Source: Deinococcus budaensis
Lineage (GTDB): Bacteria > Deinococcota > Deinococci > Deinococcales > Deinococcaceae
Direction: 5' to 3'
DNA length: 64,000 bases
Assembly (NCBI RefSeq): GCF_014201885.1
Contig: NZ_JACHFN010000011.1
Location: 1-64,000, forward strand
In this document: positions 21,383-41,600 of the stretch, piece after piece
Layout: every line of letters begins with the position of its first letter
Position numbering within the stretch: position 1 is the first letter of the stretch
Position numbers and translations under genes: made by a program
The notes under the pieces: generated by a model
What the model was told of the DNA's origin: nothing
Seen by the model: the letters and a program-made list of their open reading frames with translations, nothing else
The model's database searches: none

Positions 21383-22345
21383 TCAACCGTTCAGCCTGCG
21401 CGCCAGCCCCGCCGGGTCGTCCACGAACAGCGAGAAGCGGCGGCCCCGGCGGGTCAGGCCGAAGGGACCGCGCAGGGTCACGTCCCCCCGCAGCGTGAGC
21501 GTCACGTTGGGCGGCGTGACGAGGGTCAGCCGCATGGCCTGGGCGTCCCGGCCGGGGGCGGCTCCCTCCACCAGCCTCAGCGGCACACTGGCCGACCACA
21601 GCAGGCCCTGACTGAGCCGGAGATGCTCCCCGGACACGGCCAGCGGAAAGCGCCCGAAGCTGCGGCTCAGCGCGAGGAGCCAGAGGGTGAACAGGCCGTC
21701 GGCGGCCGTGAACAGCCACGCCCAGCCCCCGTCGCCCTTCTGTCCCAGCGCAGCGTGGAGGCCGAGATGCAGCGGCAGTTCGGAGGCGAGATACAGCCAC
21801 ACGTAGACCTCGCGCCCGGCCCGCTGATGGGTCGTGAACACCTCCGCGCCGGGCGGCACCTGCGCGTCCCGCCGCCACAGCCCCGGCCACAGCAGCGAGT
21901 CGTGCGCGAGGCTGGCCGCGACCGGGTGGGGCAGGAAGCGGGCGAGGGAGTCGGTGCGGCGCTCCAGTGGGGTCGCGTGGGGGCCGGTCACATTCGGGCG
22001 ACGGCTGTGCCCCCAGACGCCCACGCCCAGCAGCCCTGCCCCCACCCAGAGCGGCCCCCGCCAGCCGGGCAGGACCGCTCCCGCGAGCGAGAGGCCCAGC
22101 ATCAGCGTCAGGGTCGCCTGCTCCGGCCCGAACCCTCTGCGCCGCTGCGTGATCCACCCCAGCCCCAGCGCCGAGACGGTCAGGTCAAACAACACCGCCG
22201 CCGAGACCCATCCAGCGGCGGCTGGCCGGGCATCGGGCGGCAGCACCCCCAGGAAGGGCGCGAGCAGAACCAGCGCGGCCAGCGCGACCCCCAGTTGCAG
22301 GGTGAGGGGACTGACCGCCGGGCGAAGCAGGGTCAAGGGTGACAT
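21383..22345 (-). CDS. Membrane protein, unknown function
   Basis: The 320-residue protein has hydrophobic segments in its first half (near residues 16-36, 44-62 and 80-108) and again around 170-190 and 210-226, then a beta-rich soluble C-terminus containing [20 protein letters not shown]. The last part resembles the PH-like domain that follows membrane helices in several bacterial envelope proteins, but this is only an impression. It follows the carboxypeptidase gene by 44 bp on the same strand and converges on gyrB. Confidence 0.7.
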   Translation of the reverse strand: MSPLTLLRPAVSPLTLQLGVALAALVLLAPFLGVLPPDARPAAAGWVSAAVLFDLTVSALGLGWITQRRRGFGPEQATLTLMLGLSLAGAVLPGWRGPLWVGAGLLGVGVWGHSRRPNVTGPHATPLERRTDSLARFLPHPVAASLAHDSLLWPGLWRRDAQVPPGAEVFTTHQRAGREVYVWLYLASELPLHLGLHAALGQKGDGGWAWLFTAADGLFTLWLLALSRSFGRFPLAVSGEHLRLSQGLLWSASVPLRLVEGAAPGRDAQAMRLTLVTPPNVTLTLRGDVTLRGPFGLTRRGRRFSLFVDDPAGLARRLNG

Positions 22346-22389
22346 GAATCACCCTAATCGGCGGGGCCGGGTCAGGCGTCCCGACAACG

Positions 22390-23919
22390 TCAGCCCCACC
22401 CTGCGGCCCACTCCACGAAGGCCGTCAGGTCCGCGTATTGCCGCTCCAGGCTGGGACGGTGGACGTACATCATGTGCCCGGCCTCGTAGAAGGTCTCGCG
22501 CAGGTTGCCGCGCAGGCTGGGGTCGAGGCCGAGGTGATCGAGGGTGTGCCGGGCCGCGTGGTACGGCGTGGCGAAGTCGAAGTAGCCCGACGCCACCAGC
22601 ACCTTGAGGTGCCCATTCTGGTGCATCGCCTTGCGAAGGGTGTCCGAGACGCGCACGTGCCTGTTCTCGAACTCCTGGTAGCTCCAGGGCCGCACCCGTC
22701 CGGTCAGGATCTCGTAGGGAAGGTCGGACTCGAAGCCCAGTTCGGCGCGGACATAGTGGTTCATCGCCGCCGAGTACGGCCCCAGGATCGCGCTGAGGCT
22801 GGGGTCGGACTCATAGCTCTCGCCGCCGGAGTCGCGGTCCAGGCCAGTAAAGCGGCTGTCGAGGCGTCCCACCGTGCGGCCCTCCTCGCGCAGCAGCTCC
22901 TTGCCGAAGCGGGCCAGGGTCACGCGCAGATCGTTGCGGAGGACAAAGGCCACGTCCAGGCCGGTCAGCGCGGCGTAGCGCCCGGCCACCTGCTGCCGTT
23001 CCTCACCGCTCAGGCGTGCCCCGGCGTGCAGGGCGCGGGCGTAGTCCCCGTCCGCGAACGCCTCGGCCTCGCGCAGCACGTCCTCCAGCGGGCGCTCCCC
23101 GGCGAGTTTGCCGTGGTACCAGGCGGTCGCGGCGGCGGTGGGCAGGTGGACGATGTACGGCAGGTCGTGCCCCGGCGTGAAGTCCACCGTCGAGAAATCC
23201 AGGATGGCGCTGACGAGCATGATGCCGTTCAGGAACATGCCGTGCCGCTCCTGAAGGTACCCGCTGAGGCCCGCCGCCCGGGTGGTGCCGTAGCTCTCGC
23301 CGATCAGGAACTTGGGGCTGAGCCAGCGCCCGGCGCGGCTGGTCCACAGCCGGATGAAGTCGCCCACCGACTCGATGTCCTTCTGGAAGCCGTGGAAGTC
23401 GCCGGGCTTCTCGCCCTCCTCGACCCGTGAGTAGCCGGTGCTGACGGGGTCGATGAACACCAGGTCGGAGTGTGTCAGCAGCGTGAACTCGTTGTCGGTG
23501 AGGTCGTAGGGCGGCCCGGTCAGCGCCCCCGCGTCGCCCATCACCACCCGGCGCGGCCCCAGCAGGCCCAGGTGCAGCCACACCGACGAGCTGCCGGGAC
23601 CCCCGTTGAAACTGAAGGTGACGGGCCGCTCGCGGGGGCCGTGCTCGCCGTCGAGCGCGTAGGCGACGAAAAAGACCCGGGCACGGGGTTTGAAGCCCTC
23701 GGACTCGCCCTCCTTGGCGTGCTTCTCCTCGGCCAGCAGCAGCGTGCCCGCCGTGACCGTGTAAGCCAGCTCGCGCCCCCCCACCGTGATGCGGTGGCGG
23801 GTGACGCGGACCTCGTCGCGGGGCTTCTCGTCCTCGCCGCGCTCCCGCTCGCCGGTCTTGACCCTGACCTTCACTTCGGCGCCCTGCCCGGCGGTCCGCT
23901 CCTGCTGTTCGTCGCTCAT
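22390..23919 (-). CDS. Serine carboxypeptidase-like peptidase (family S10)
   Basis: The 509-residue protein has the alpha/beta-hydrolase carboxypeptidase landmarks: VTFSFNGGPGSSSVWLHLG (oxyanion region, near residue 105), KFLIGESYGTTRAAG with the nucleophile Ser (near residue 208), the Asp segment VASGYFDFATPYH and the catalytic His in FYEAGHMMYVHRPS at the end. Family S10 enzymes remove C-terminal residues from peptides, usually at acid pH. No signal peptide is seen; instead the first 40 residues are charged (KVRVKTGERERGEDEK), so it may act in the cytoplasm or leave by another route. Confidence 0.88.
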   Translation of the reverse strand: MSDEQQERTAGQGAEVKVRVKTGERERGEDEKPRDEVRVTRHRITVGGRELAYTVTAGTLLLAEEKHAKEGESEGFKPRARVFFVAYALDGEHGPRERPVTFSFNGGPGSSSVWLHLGLLGPRRVVMGDAGALTGPPYDLTDNEFTLLTHSDLVFIDPVSTGYSRVEEGEKPGDFHGFQKDIESVGDFIRLWTSRAGRWLSPKFLIGESYGTTRAAGLSGYLQERHGMFLNGIMLVSAILDFSTVDFTPGHDLPYIVHLPTAAATAWYHGKLAGERPLEDVLREAEAFADGDYARALHAGARLSGEERQQVAGRYAALTGLDVAFVLRNDLRVTLARFGKELLREEGRTVGRLDSRFTGLDRDSGGESYESDPSLSAILGPYSAAMNHYVRAELGFESDLPYEILTGRVRPWSYQEFENRHVRVSDTLRKAMHQNGHLKVLVASGYFDFATPYHAARHTLDHLGLDPSLRGNLRETFYEAGHMMYVHRPSLERQYADLTAFVEWAAGWG

Positions 23920-24087
23920 GGGTAGGGTAGTTCTAGCGCGTGGGGGTGGGGGGCGTGGCGTCTGATGTGGCTTCTGGCCCGGCGCCGGGGCAGTGGCCGG
24001 GTGGGGCGCTCCTGTGCCGGACTCATGACGAATGTCTGGGCCTGGACGCGGTCAGAGGTTCATCATGCTCGTCCCTACACTGGCCCC

Positions 24088-24486
24088 ATGCTCCGCCTCG
24101 CCCTCTTCTCTCTCGGCCTTGTGGCGGTCGCGAGTGCAAGCGTCGTCCGCCCTCCTCTGCCCGCCCCCTATCAGCTCCGGCACGTCCTCACAGCGGGGCA
24201 GACGCAAGTCATCCTCGCCACAGCCGGTCGGGTCATAGCCAGTCCCGTGATTCCCGGCGACAAGACGCTGGAGGTGACAAGCTTGCTGCTGGCGCGGGAC
24301 GTGAGGAGCGGGCGCACGGTGTGGAAAAGGTATCTGGGCGATTCGTACGAGCTGGAAGCCGTCAGCCCCACCGCCACCACATTGACCCACGTCGAGGGTC
24401 CCCGCAAGTGGGCGTCCTGGTACTCACTTCGGGATGGAAAATTCGTCGGGCGGGCCGTGATGGTGACGCCCACCGCCTCCCCCTGA
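24088..24486 (+). CDS. Small secreted protein, unknown function
   Basis: The 132-residue protein begins with a signal peptide ([19 protein letters not shown]). The body holds paired strands, [21 protein letters not shown] and [20 protein letters not shown], similar to single blades of PQQ- or WD-type propellers, but there are only one or two, too few for a propeller. The ATG at 24088 follows TACACT by 6 nt (leaderless type); an upstream ATG would place extra residues before the signal. It ends 1 bp before the convergent mfd stop. Confidence 0.65.
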   Translation: MLRLALFSLGLVAVASASVVRPPLPAPYQLRHVLTAGQTQVILATAGRVIASPVIPGDKTLEVTSLLLARDVRSGRTVWKRYLGDSYELEAVSPTATTLTHVEGPRKWASWYSLRDGKFVGRAVMVTPTASP

Positions 24487-24487
24487 C

Positions 24488-27628
<3,141 letters not shown>

Positions 27629-27699
27629 CGGAAGATTGTACGCGGGTGGGTCCCCGGCAAAGGGCGAGGCAGGGAACGATGGGGCGGGTACAGTGGGCC

Positions 27700-28242
27700 A
27701 TGACCCCCGGCATGACCCAGGCGGCCGACGCGGCCCTGCGCGCCCACCTCCGCGCGCTGCTCACGGCGCCCCAGGCCCACCTCACGCTGGAGGGCGTGCT
27801 GGAGGATTTTCCGCTGGAACGCCTCCACGAGCGCCCAGGCGGCCTTCCCTACTCCGCCTGGGACCTGCTGTGGCACCTGCGCTTTGCCCAGCGCGACATC
27901 CTGAATTTCGTGCGGGACGGGACCTACGCGGAACCCCAGTGGCCCGCCGCCTACTGGCCGCAGCGCACGGAGCAGCCCAGCACGGAACAAGTCAGCGCAG
28001 AGGTCAGCGCAGAGGACTGGCACGCCCAGGCCCAGGCTTGCCGCGACGACCTCGCCGCGCTGCTGGAGCTGCTGGACGACCCGGCGACGGACCTGCTCGC
28101 AGTGGTGCCCAACGGGGCGGGGCCGGAAGGCGGCGGCCAGACCTGGCTGCGCGAGTTCCTGCTGGTGGCCGATCACAACGCCTATCACGTGGGGCAACTG
28201 ATGGTGCTCCGAAGGCTGCTGGAGAGTACCGAGACGAACTGA
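27700..28242 (+). CDS. DinB-fold (DinB/YfiT-like) protein
   Basis: The 180-residue protein looks like the DinB four-helix-bundle family, with the metal-binding histidines in [14 protein letters not shown] (near residue 60) and in [17 protein letters not shown] at the end. Family members bind a divalent metal and several act as thiol-dependent transferases; a role here is unknown. It is highly represented in Deinococcus genomes from general knowledge. The ATG at 27700 follows TACAGT (27689-27694) by 5 nt, so it is probably leaderless. It diverges from mfd. Confidence 0.82.
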   Translation: MTPGMTQAADAALRAHLRALLTAPQAHLTLEGVLEDFPLERLHERPGGLPYSAWDLLWHLRFAQRDILNFVRDGTYAEPQWPAAYWPQRTEQPSTEQVSAEVSAEDWHAQAQACRDDLAALLELLDDPATDLLAVVPNGAGPEGGGQTWLREFLLVADHNAYHVGQLMVLRRLLESTETN

Positions 28243-28290
28243 CCCAGCGGAACGGGTGCAGCCACGCTGACCGTACCCAGTCCAGACAGA

Positions 28291-28321
28291 TTACAAACTC
28301 GGTCAACTTCTCTGCTATGCT
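28291..28321 (+). promoter_or_regulatory. Promoter of the substrate-binding protein gene
   Basis: TATGCT (28316-28321) lies 7 nt before the ATG and TTACAA (28291-28296) 19 bp further up. There is no Shine-Dalgarno sequence, so the mRNA should be leaderless. The DNA here is AT-rich compared with its surroundings. Confidence 0.6.
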
Positions 28322-28328
28322 TTGTTTT

Positions 28329-29306
28329 ATGAAGCGGACCCTCCTTTCCCTCGCCGCCCTGACGCTCGCTCTGAGCAGCGCGGGCGCCCAGCAGACCAAA
28401 GAACTGCGCCTCGGCGTGTTTCCCAACGTGACCCACACCGCCGGGCTGGTCGGCATCCAGCGCGGCCTGATCCAGAAGGAACTGGGCAGCAATGTGAAGC
28501 TGGTCGTCAAGGAGTTCGCCAACGGCTCGCAGGTCAACGAGGCCTTTGCGGCGGGCGCCATCGACGCGGCCTACGTCGGCCCCGGCCCGGCGATGAACGC
28601 CTTTATGCGCGGCGTGCCCATTCAGGTGTACGCGGGCGCGGCGAACGCGGGCGCGGTGCTCGTCGGGCGCAAGGACAGCGGGATCCGCTCGGTGAAGGGC
28701 CTGAGCGGCAAGAAGGTCGCGGTGCCCACGCGCGGCTCGACCCAGGACATCAGCCTGCGCCACCTGCTGCACGTCAACGGCCTGAAGGCCACCGACGAGG
28801 GCGGCACCGTCACCGTCATCCCGATCGACCCGGCGAACATGCCCGCCGCCTTCGCCACCAAGCAGGTGGACGCCGCGCTGGTGCAAGAACCCTGGGGAGC
28901 GATCATGGAGTCGCAGGGCGCCCGGCTGATCGCCAACGAAAAAGCGATCTGGGAGGGCGGCAACTACACCACCACCGTCCTGACCGTGAACACGAAGTTC
29001 GCCGCCCAGAACCCGGAGGTCGTCAAGGACCTCTTGCGCGGGCACCTCGCCGCCATCGACTTCGTGAAAAAGAGCAACGCGGGCGCGCAAAAGGCGGTCG
29101 CCGACCAGATTCAGGCTTTTACCGGCAAGCGGCCCAACTCGGCCGAGCTGTTCAAGGCGCTGTCGCGGACAAAGGTCACCTGGGACATCAACCTCAAGAC
29201 CCTGGCCGAGTACGCCCAGCTCAACAAGGAAGCGGGCTTCGCGCGTGACGTGCCGGACCTGAACAAGTTCGTGAACCTCAGCGTGATCCGGGGGCTGGCG
29301 AAGTAG
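28329..29306 (+). CDS. ABC transporter substrate-binding protein, nitrate/sulfonate/taurine (SsuA/NrtA-like) family
   Basis: The 325-residue protein has a signal peptide ([20 protein letters not shown]) and the NMT1/SsuA-like fold: [44 protein letters not shown] (residues about 70-92), [14 protein letters not shown] and [11 protein letters not shown]. Such proteins capture sulfonates, taurine, nitrate or thiamine precursors in the periplasm and hand them to an ABC permease. No permease or ATPase gene lies beside it, and it has its own promoter and terminator, so it must either use a distant transporter or act alone. Confidence 0.9.
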   Translation: MKRTLLSLAALTLALSSAGAQQTKELRLGVFPNVTHTAGLVGIQRGLIQKELGSNVKLVVKEFANGSQVNEAFAAGAIDAAYVGPGPAMNAFMRGVPIQVYAGAANAGAVLVGRKDSGIRSVKGLSGKKVAVPTRGSTQDISLRHLLHVNGLKATDEGGTVTVIPIDPANMPAAFATKQVDAALVQEPWGAIMESQGARLIANEKAIWEGGNYTTTVLTVNTKFAAQNPEVVKDLLRGHLAAIDFVKKSNAGAQKAVADQIQAFTGKRPNSAELFKALSRTKVTWDINLKTLAEYAQLNKEAGFARDVPDLNKFVNLSVIRGLAK

Positions 29307-29328
29307 AGCGGCCACTCCCCCACCGTCC

Positions 29329-29352
29329 CCCCAGCTCAGGCTGGGGTTTTTT
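29329..29352 (+). terminator. Terminator of the substrate-binding protein gene
   Basis: CCCCAG and CTGGGG form a stem with a 6-nt loop, followed directly by TTTTTT, 22 bp after the stop codon. Confidence 0.9.
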
Positions 29353-29399
29353 GTTCTGCTGGCCGCTGACGGCGGGGGGCTGGCGGCTACACTACCCGC

Positions 29400-30194
29400 A
29401 TGACCGGACCGAAGAAAGGCTCAAGAGGACGCGCCCCCAAGCGCATGACGGCGCAGGGGCGCGGGGGGGCGACGCGGGACACCACCCGGCCCGTGCGCGA
29501 ACGCACCCCCAGGGAAGAGGGCCGCAGCGAGAGCCGGGACCAGGGCGGCTCAGGCCAGAGCGGACAGCGGCCGGGACAGCGCACGGAAGGACCGCGCCGG
29601 GGCGAGGGCGCCCGCAGCGGGGCCGCCGGACGGGGCGGCGCGGCGACTGGCCGCACTGGCGGACGCGCTGGCGAGGGCACCCCCGCACGGCGCCGCTCCG
29701 GCGACGGCCAGGAGCGCGGCGGAGCGGGGCGCGGCGCTGAGCGTCCCTTCGGGCCGGGTCCCGGGCGGGCGGCGCCGCCCCGGGTGACCAAGAAAAAGCC
29801 GCTGCCCGAACTCAAGCGCGTGCAGCTCGACACCCCGCCCCCCGACACGGTGTTTACCGACCGCGACGGCGAGCGCCTGACCTTTCCCGACTCCGGCCTC
29901 AAGCGGGTGGCCGCGCAGCTGCTGACCGAGAGGAACAAGGCCTGGCGCTACCGGCCCTTTTCCTTTCCGCTGTTCACCGAGCGCGGCAGCGAGCAGGCCT
30001 TTTCCTTCGACTTCTACATCTACGACGCCGAGGACTCGGTGATCCGGCTGCTGCTGGTCGTGCCGTTCGAGTCGCGCGAGGTCTGGGACCGGGTGGGCCG
30101 CTTCAAGCGCCAGTACCCGATGTACACCTACGAGCTGTGGACCCCCGAGCGCCTGGCCCAGCTGGGCAGGCCGCGCGCCCAGCTGGGCTTCTAG
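29400..30194 (+). CDS. Basic disordered protein with a C-terminal restriction-nuclease-like domain
   Basis: The 264-residue protein has two parts. Residues 1-130 are a disordered region rich in Arg, Gly, Ser and Gln ([30 protein letters not shown]), strongly basic and likely to bind nucleic acid. Residues about 145-255 are folded: [45 protein letters not shown] and [20 protein letters not shown]. This order of helix and strands resembles the PD-(D/E)xK nuclease fold, but the place of the ExK strand reads RLLLVVPF, so catalysis is doubtful. TACACT 6 nt before the ATG suggests a leaderless mRNA. Function unknown. The 240 bp downstream up to glgX contain one dyad described separately. Confidence 0.75.
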   Translation: MTGPKKGSRGRAPKRMTAQGRGGATRDTTRPVRERTPREEGRSESRDQGGSGQSGQRPGQRTEGPRRGEGARSGAAGRGGAATGRTGGRAGEGTPARRRSGDGQERGGAGRGAERPFGPGPGRAAPPRVTKKKPLPELKRVQLDTPPPDTVFTDRDGERLTFPDSGLKRVAAQLLTERNKAWRYRPFSFPLFTERGSEQAFSFDFYIYDAEDSVIRLLLVVPFESREVWDRVGRFKRQYPMYTYELWTPERLAQLGRPRAQLGF

Positions 30195-30323
30195 GCCAGC
30201 GTCGGCCCCACCCCTTTCCGGCTCCGGGCGCGGCCGATCTTCAGAATGGCCCCGGCCTAGGGCGGCGTCCCGGCGCGCCACCTTGTAAGCCACCTTGCGG
30301 GCGGCGTGAGAGCCGTCTGATAA

Positions 30324-30337
30324 CGTATCCAGATACG
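30324..30337. promoter_or_regulatory. Dyad CGTATC-CA-GATACG upstream of glgX
   Basis: Perfect 6-bp arms around CA lie about 100 bp before the glgX start. The size and symmetry suit an operator for a repressor, for example of the LacI type that often controls alpha-glucan genes, but no regulator gene is nearby. Confidence 0.35.
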
Positions 30338-30435
30338 GGCGGCGACTTCGCGGGTTGACCTTTCGGGGGAATCCAGGGAGCTGCCGCCCCTGATCTTGCA
30401 GAAAAAGGGGGCGCAGGCCGCCCGCAGAGGAGAGC

Positions 30436-32574
<2,139 letters not shown>

Positions 32575-32699
32575 GGCCCGGCCCTGGGCACCCGTGGCCC
32601 AGCCCGGACCGGCCGGGGGAGGAGGGGGGCGAGGCTGAAGTCCCCCTTGAAGCGCCCCTCATCCCACCTCACCGCGCGCCGCCTAGGCTGACCCGTTTT

Positions 32700-32735
32700 G
32701 CGGCAGACCCCGGCCCTGGGGGTGGGTCCTGCCGC
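32700..32735 (+). other. Hairpin in the treZ leader
   Basis: GCGGCAGACCC (32700-32710) pairs with GGGTCCTGCCGC (32724-32735), leaving a single bulged base. It ends 4 bp before the AGGAG of treZ. There is no T-run, so it would more likely affect mRNA stability or ribosome access than terminate transcription. Confidence 0.5.
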
Positions 32736-32750
32736 CCGGAAGGAGCACCT

Positions 32751-34612
32751 GTGAACACCTCTCCCGAATTCGGCCCGGCGGCCGTCTCCTCTTCCGCGGC
32801 CGAGCAGCCCGCCTCCCCGGTGGCGGCCCAGCTTCCCGACCGCCCGGCCGCTCAAGGTCCGGACACTCAACGTCTGGGCGCCCAGCCTCTCCCCGGCGGC
32901 GGCACCCGCTTCCGGGTCTGGACGACCACCGCGCGGGAGGTCGGGGTGCGGGTGGACGGCGCGGCCCATCCCCTGACGCCGCTGGGAGGCGGCCTCTTCG
33001 AGGCGGTGCTGCCGGTGGAGGCCGGGGCGCGGTATTTCTTCTTGCTGGACGGCCAGCCCTGGCCCGACCCCTACGCCCTCTCCCTGCCGGACGGGGTCCA
33101 CGGCGAGGCGGAGGTCGTGGACCTGCACGCCTACAGGTGGCAGCACACCGGGTGGCGCGGGCGGCCCCTGGCCGAATGCGTCTTTTACGAGCTGCACGTC
33201 GGCACCTTCACGCCGGAGGGGACCTACCGGGCGGCCCTGGAGAAACTGCCCGAGCTGGCGGCGCTGGGCGTCACGGCCATCGAACTGATGCCGCTGGCCG
33301 CCTTTCCCGGCACGCGCGGCTGGGGCTACGACGGGGTGGCCCTCTACGCCCCCCACGCGGGGTATGGCCGCCCGGAAGACCTGATGGCCTTTGTGGACGC
33401 CGCGCATGGGCTGGGGCTGGCGGTGCTGCTGGACGTGGTCTACAACCACTTCGGGCCGGACGGCAACTATCTGGGCGTGTACAGCCCGGAGTACTTCACG
33501 GCGCGTTTTCACACGCCCTGGGGAGCCGGGCTGGACTACGCCGAACCCCATATGCGGCGCCTGATCACCGGCAACGCCCGGATGTGGCTGCGCGACTACC
33601 GCTTCGACGGCCTGCGGCTGGACGCCACCCAGGAGATGCAGGACGACTCGCCCGTCCATATCCTGCGCGAGCTGGCGGACGAGGTCCACGCGCTGGGCGG
33701 CCGCCACCTGCTGATCGCCGAGGACTACCGCAACCGGCCGGACCTCGTGACCGATTTCCACCTCGACGGCCTGTGGGTGGACGACTTTCACCACGAGATG
33801 CGGGTGACGCTGACCGGGGACCGCGACGGCTACTACGCGCCTTTTCAGGGCGGGGCGGCGGCGCTGGCCCACGTGCTGAACCGGGGCTGGGTCTTCGAGG
33901 GCCAGGAGTGGCCGCTGGAGCGCGCCCCACGCGGCGCGCCCGCCGACGCCCTGGGGGCGCCCGCCTTCGTCTACTTCATCCAGAACCACGACCAGGTGGG
34001 CAACCGGGCGGTGGGTGACCGGGTGCATCACCTGGAGCGCGTGACCCCGGCGATGTTCCGGGGCGCGTCTACCCTGCTGCTCACGCTGCCCATGACCCCG
34101 CTGCTGTTTCAGGGCCAGGAATGGGCCGCGTCGGCTCCCTTTCCCTTTTTCAGCGACCACGCGGGCGACCTGGGCCGGGCGGTGAGCGAGGGCCGCCGCC
34201 GGGAATTCGGCCACTTCGACTCCTTCGCCGCCGGGGAGGTGCCCGATCCGCAGGCCGAGGCCACTTTCCGGCAGGCGAAACTCGACTGGGCCGAGCGCGG
34301 GGAGGGCGAACACGCGCGCACGCTCTCGCTGTACCGCGACCTGCTGCACCTGCGCCGGGAAGACCCGGTGCTGCAAGACCGCGAGCGCCGGAACCTCCAG
34401 GCCGGAAGCGAGGGGGGGAACGTGCTGTGGGTGCGCCGCGCGACCGGGGACGGCAGCGAGCGGGTGCTGCTGTGGAACCTGGGCCGGGAGGCGGTGGAGG
34501 CCGGGGCGCTTCCCCTTCCCTTTGCGCTCCCGCCGCGTGTGCTGCGGCACTCCGAAGGCCGTGAGGGCACGGCGCTGGGCTACGGCGAAGCGGTCCTGCT
34601 GGGGTCACAGGG

Positions 34613-34616
<4 letters not shown>
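32751..34616 (+). CDS. treZ: Malto-oligosyltrehalose trehalohydrolase
   Basis: TreZ releases trehalose from the maltooligosyltrehalose made by TreY. The 621-residue protein has a CBM48-like beta domain ([17 protein letters not shown]), then a GH13 barrel with [27 protein letters not shown], the nucleophile in [14 protein letters not shown] (near residue 290), the Glu in [11 protein letters not shown] and [14 protein letters not shown]. The GTG at 32751 has AGGAG 6 nt upstream. About 50 Pro/Ala/Ser-rich residues precede the first domain, which is unusual; a later internal start is possible but lacks support. The stop overlaps the ATG of treY (ATGA). Confidence 0.95.
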
Positions 34617-37468
<2,852 letters not shown>

Positions 37469-37471
37469 CGG

Positions 37472-37843
37472 TCAGGGGGACGGGGCACACCCGCGCGGGG
37501 GCACCTGCAAGTCCACGCGGGTCGCGCCCCGGAAGGTGACCACCGTTCCCCGCGCGAGCTGCCCGCTGACGCAGCCCGGCTTCAGGGCACGCGGCCCGAC
37601 CCACACGCGGCCTCCCCGAAAACGGAGGCTGTACCTGACCGTCCGCCGCGCCGTCAGTGCCCCACTCACCCAGGAGGCGGTGAAAGAATGGGTGCCGCCC
37701 TGGTTTTTTTCCACCGAGAGCAGCGAACTGTAGCCGCTCCACCGGACGGCTGGGCCATTTGCGGGCGCGGCCAGCGCCGCCGGGCCGATCATCCCTGCGC
37801 CGACCAGACTCAGGGTGAGGAGGAAGGGAGGGAGGGGTCTCAT
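37472..37843 (-). CDS. Small secreted protein, unknown function
   Basis: The 123-residue protein has a signal peptide ([26 protein letters not shown]) and a beta-rich basic mature part with two cysteines (KPGCVSG and PRGCAP) that could form a disulfide. GGAGG lies 5 nt before the ATG on the minus strand. No family is recognised. It ends 3 bp from the convergent treY stop and starts 119 bp from the divergent Bax-inhibitor-like gene. Confidence 0.65.
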   Translation of the reverse strand: MRPLPPFLLTLSLVGAGMIGPAALAAPANGPAVRWSGYSSLLSVEKNQGGTHSFTASWVSGALTARRTVRYSLRFRGGRVWVGPRALKPGCVSGQLARGTVVTFRGATRVDLQVPPRGCAPSP

Positions 37844-37962
37844 GGGGGCCTCCGGAAACGGGAAGGGTGAGGGGCGGGGCCTTCAGCGTACCCCCAGCGG
37901 GGAAGAGCAGGCTCCAGATGGGCCGGAAACTTTTCACCCCCCCACCCCGTATCCTGAGGCGT

Positions 37963-38661
<699 letters not shown>

Positions 38662-38682
38662 GCCGAGGCGCTCGCCACACAG

Positions 38683-38711
38683 AAGGCCCCAGCGAACGCC
38701 GGGGCCTTTTT
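38683..38711 (+). terminator. Terminator between the BI-1-type gene and treS
   Basis: AAGGCCCC pairs with GGGGCCTT around a 10-nt loop and runs into TTTTT. On the minus strand the same stem is followed by CTTCTG, so it may partly serve treS as well. Confidence 0.88.
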
Positions 38712-38732
38712 CCTGTGCTGGCACCTGCTTTC

Positions 38733-40403
<1,671 letters not shown>

Positions 40404-40514
40404 CGGCGCAGTGTAAAGCGCCGCTGGAAGCGCTGCCAGGGGGCTGGCCGGGGGTTCCCCGCTGGGCGGCCGCGCCGCCGACTGTGAGCCAGCCTGCCTC
40501 CTGAGCCGCCAGGA

Positions 40515-40534
40515 ATTGATAAAGATAAATCAAT
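40515..40534. promoter_or_regulatory. Putative Fur-type operator of the metal ABC operon
   Basis: ATTGAT-N8-ATCAAT abuts the ATG at 40535. The inner part, GATAAAGATAAATCAAT, resembles the GATAAT array of a Fur box, and GATAAA (40524-40529) is the likely -10 of a leaderless promoter, so a bound repressor would block it. The same TTGAT-N8-ATCAA arrangement occurs before fur at 54242. Confidence 0.65.
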
Positions 40535-41512
40535 ATGACCACCCACCCGTCTCCGTCCCCCCGCCATGCCTCCCGCTGGCCGCGCCTCCTCTGCGCGGCC
40601 CTGCTGACCGGAGCGCTCGCCGCAGGCGCCCCGGCGCAAGCCGCCGCGCTGCCGGTGAGCGCCACGAACACCATCGTCGCGGATTTCGTGCGGGCGGTGG
40701 GCGGCAGCCGGGTCAGCGTGAACGTGATCGTGCCCGCCGGGGGCGACAGCCACAGCTTTCAGCCCACGACCAACGTGATCCGGCGCCTGGCGAGCAGCCG
40801 CGCCCTTTTTGCCAACGGGGCGGGGCTGGAACCCTGGCTGCCCAGGCTCAAGGCCGCCGCGCCGGGGGTGCCCGTCACCGAACTGACCAGGGGCCTGAAG
40901 CTCCATGAGGCTGGTCACGGCCACGAGGACGAGGCCCACGCGGGCAAGGAACACGGGGAAGCCGGGCATGGGGACCACGGCGAGTTCGATCCCCACGCCT
41001 GGTGGGACCCCACGCTGGCGGCCGGGTACGTGCGCAACGTGCAGGCGGCCCTGACCCGGCTCGACCCGGCGGGAAAGGCCAGCTACGCGAACAATGCCGC
41101 CGCGTATCTGCGGCAGCTCCAGGCCCTCGACGCCTACGCGAAAAAGCAATTTGCCAGCGTGCCTGCCGCGCGGCGCCGGGTCGTCACCAACCACGACAGC
41201 CTGGGGTACCTGGCCGGGCGCTACGGCCTGAGCATCGTGGGCACGGTCATTCCCGGCGGCGGCACCGAGCGCGAGCCGAGCGCCCGCGAACTCGCCGCGC
41301 TGGTGCAGGCGGTGAAAAAAAGCGGCGCCCGCGTGATCCTGACCGAGAACACCCTCAACGCCCGGCTGGCCCAGACCCTCGCGCGCGAGACGGGCGCGAA
41401 GATCGCCCCACCCCTCTACACCGACGCGCTGGGGCCGAAGGGCAGCGCGGGCGAGACCTTCCTGAAAGCCTTCCGGTACAACGTGGACACGGTGGTGCGG
41501 GTGCTGAGGTAG
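40535..41512 (+). CDS. Zinc/manganese ABC transporter substrate-binding protein
   Basis: The 325-residue protein has a signal peptide with a Tat-like [12 protein letters not shown] stretch and belongs to the metal-binding (cluster 9, ZnuA/MntA/PsaA-like) family: [19 protein letters not shown] holds the first metal His (near residue 73), FDPHAWWDP the second (near residue 152), and [17 protein letters not shown] the third. Between the first two is a loop rich in His, Asp and Glu ([18 protein letters not shown]), typical of zinc-binding members, though the control by a Fur-like dyad and the importance of Mn in Deinococcus leave Mn open. It is the first gene before an ATPase and a permease. Confidence 0.93.
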   Translation: MTTHPSPSPRHASRWPRLLCAALLTGALAAGAPAQAAALPVSATNTIVADFVRAVGGSRVSVNVIVPAGGDSHSFQPTTNVIRRLASSRALFANGAGLEPWLPRLKAAAPGVPVTELTRGLKLHEAGHGHEDEAHAGKEHGEAGHGDHGEFDPHAWWDPTLAAGYVRNVQAALTRLDPAGKASYANNAAAYLRQLQALDAYAKKQFASVPAARRRVVTNHDSLGYLAGRYGLSIVGTVIPGGGTEREPSARELAALVQAVKKSGARVILTENTLNARLAQTLARETGAKIAPPLYTDALGPKGSAGETFLKAFRYNVDTVVRVLR

Positions 41513-41600
41513 GGGGTGCCAGGCAGGCCACCTTGCCGCCCGCTCTCCGCTCTTGATTCCGCGCTCGCAATATCAGCACGGCGCGCGCTATGCTCGGCGG

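Noticed and set aside
30355..30360. TTGACC as a -35 of glgX
   Set aside because: There is no -10-like hexamer 16-18 bp downstream.
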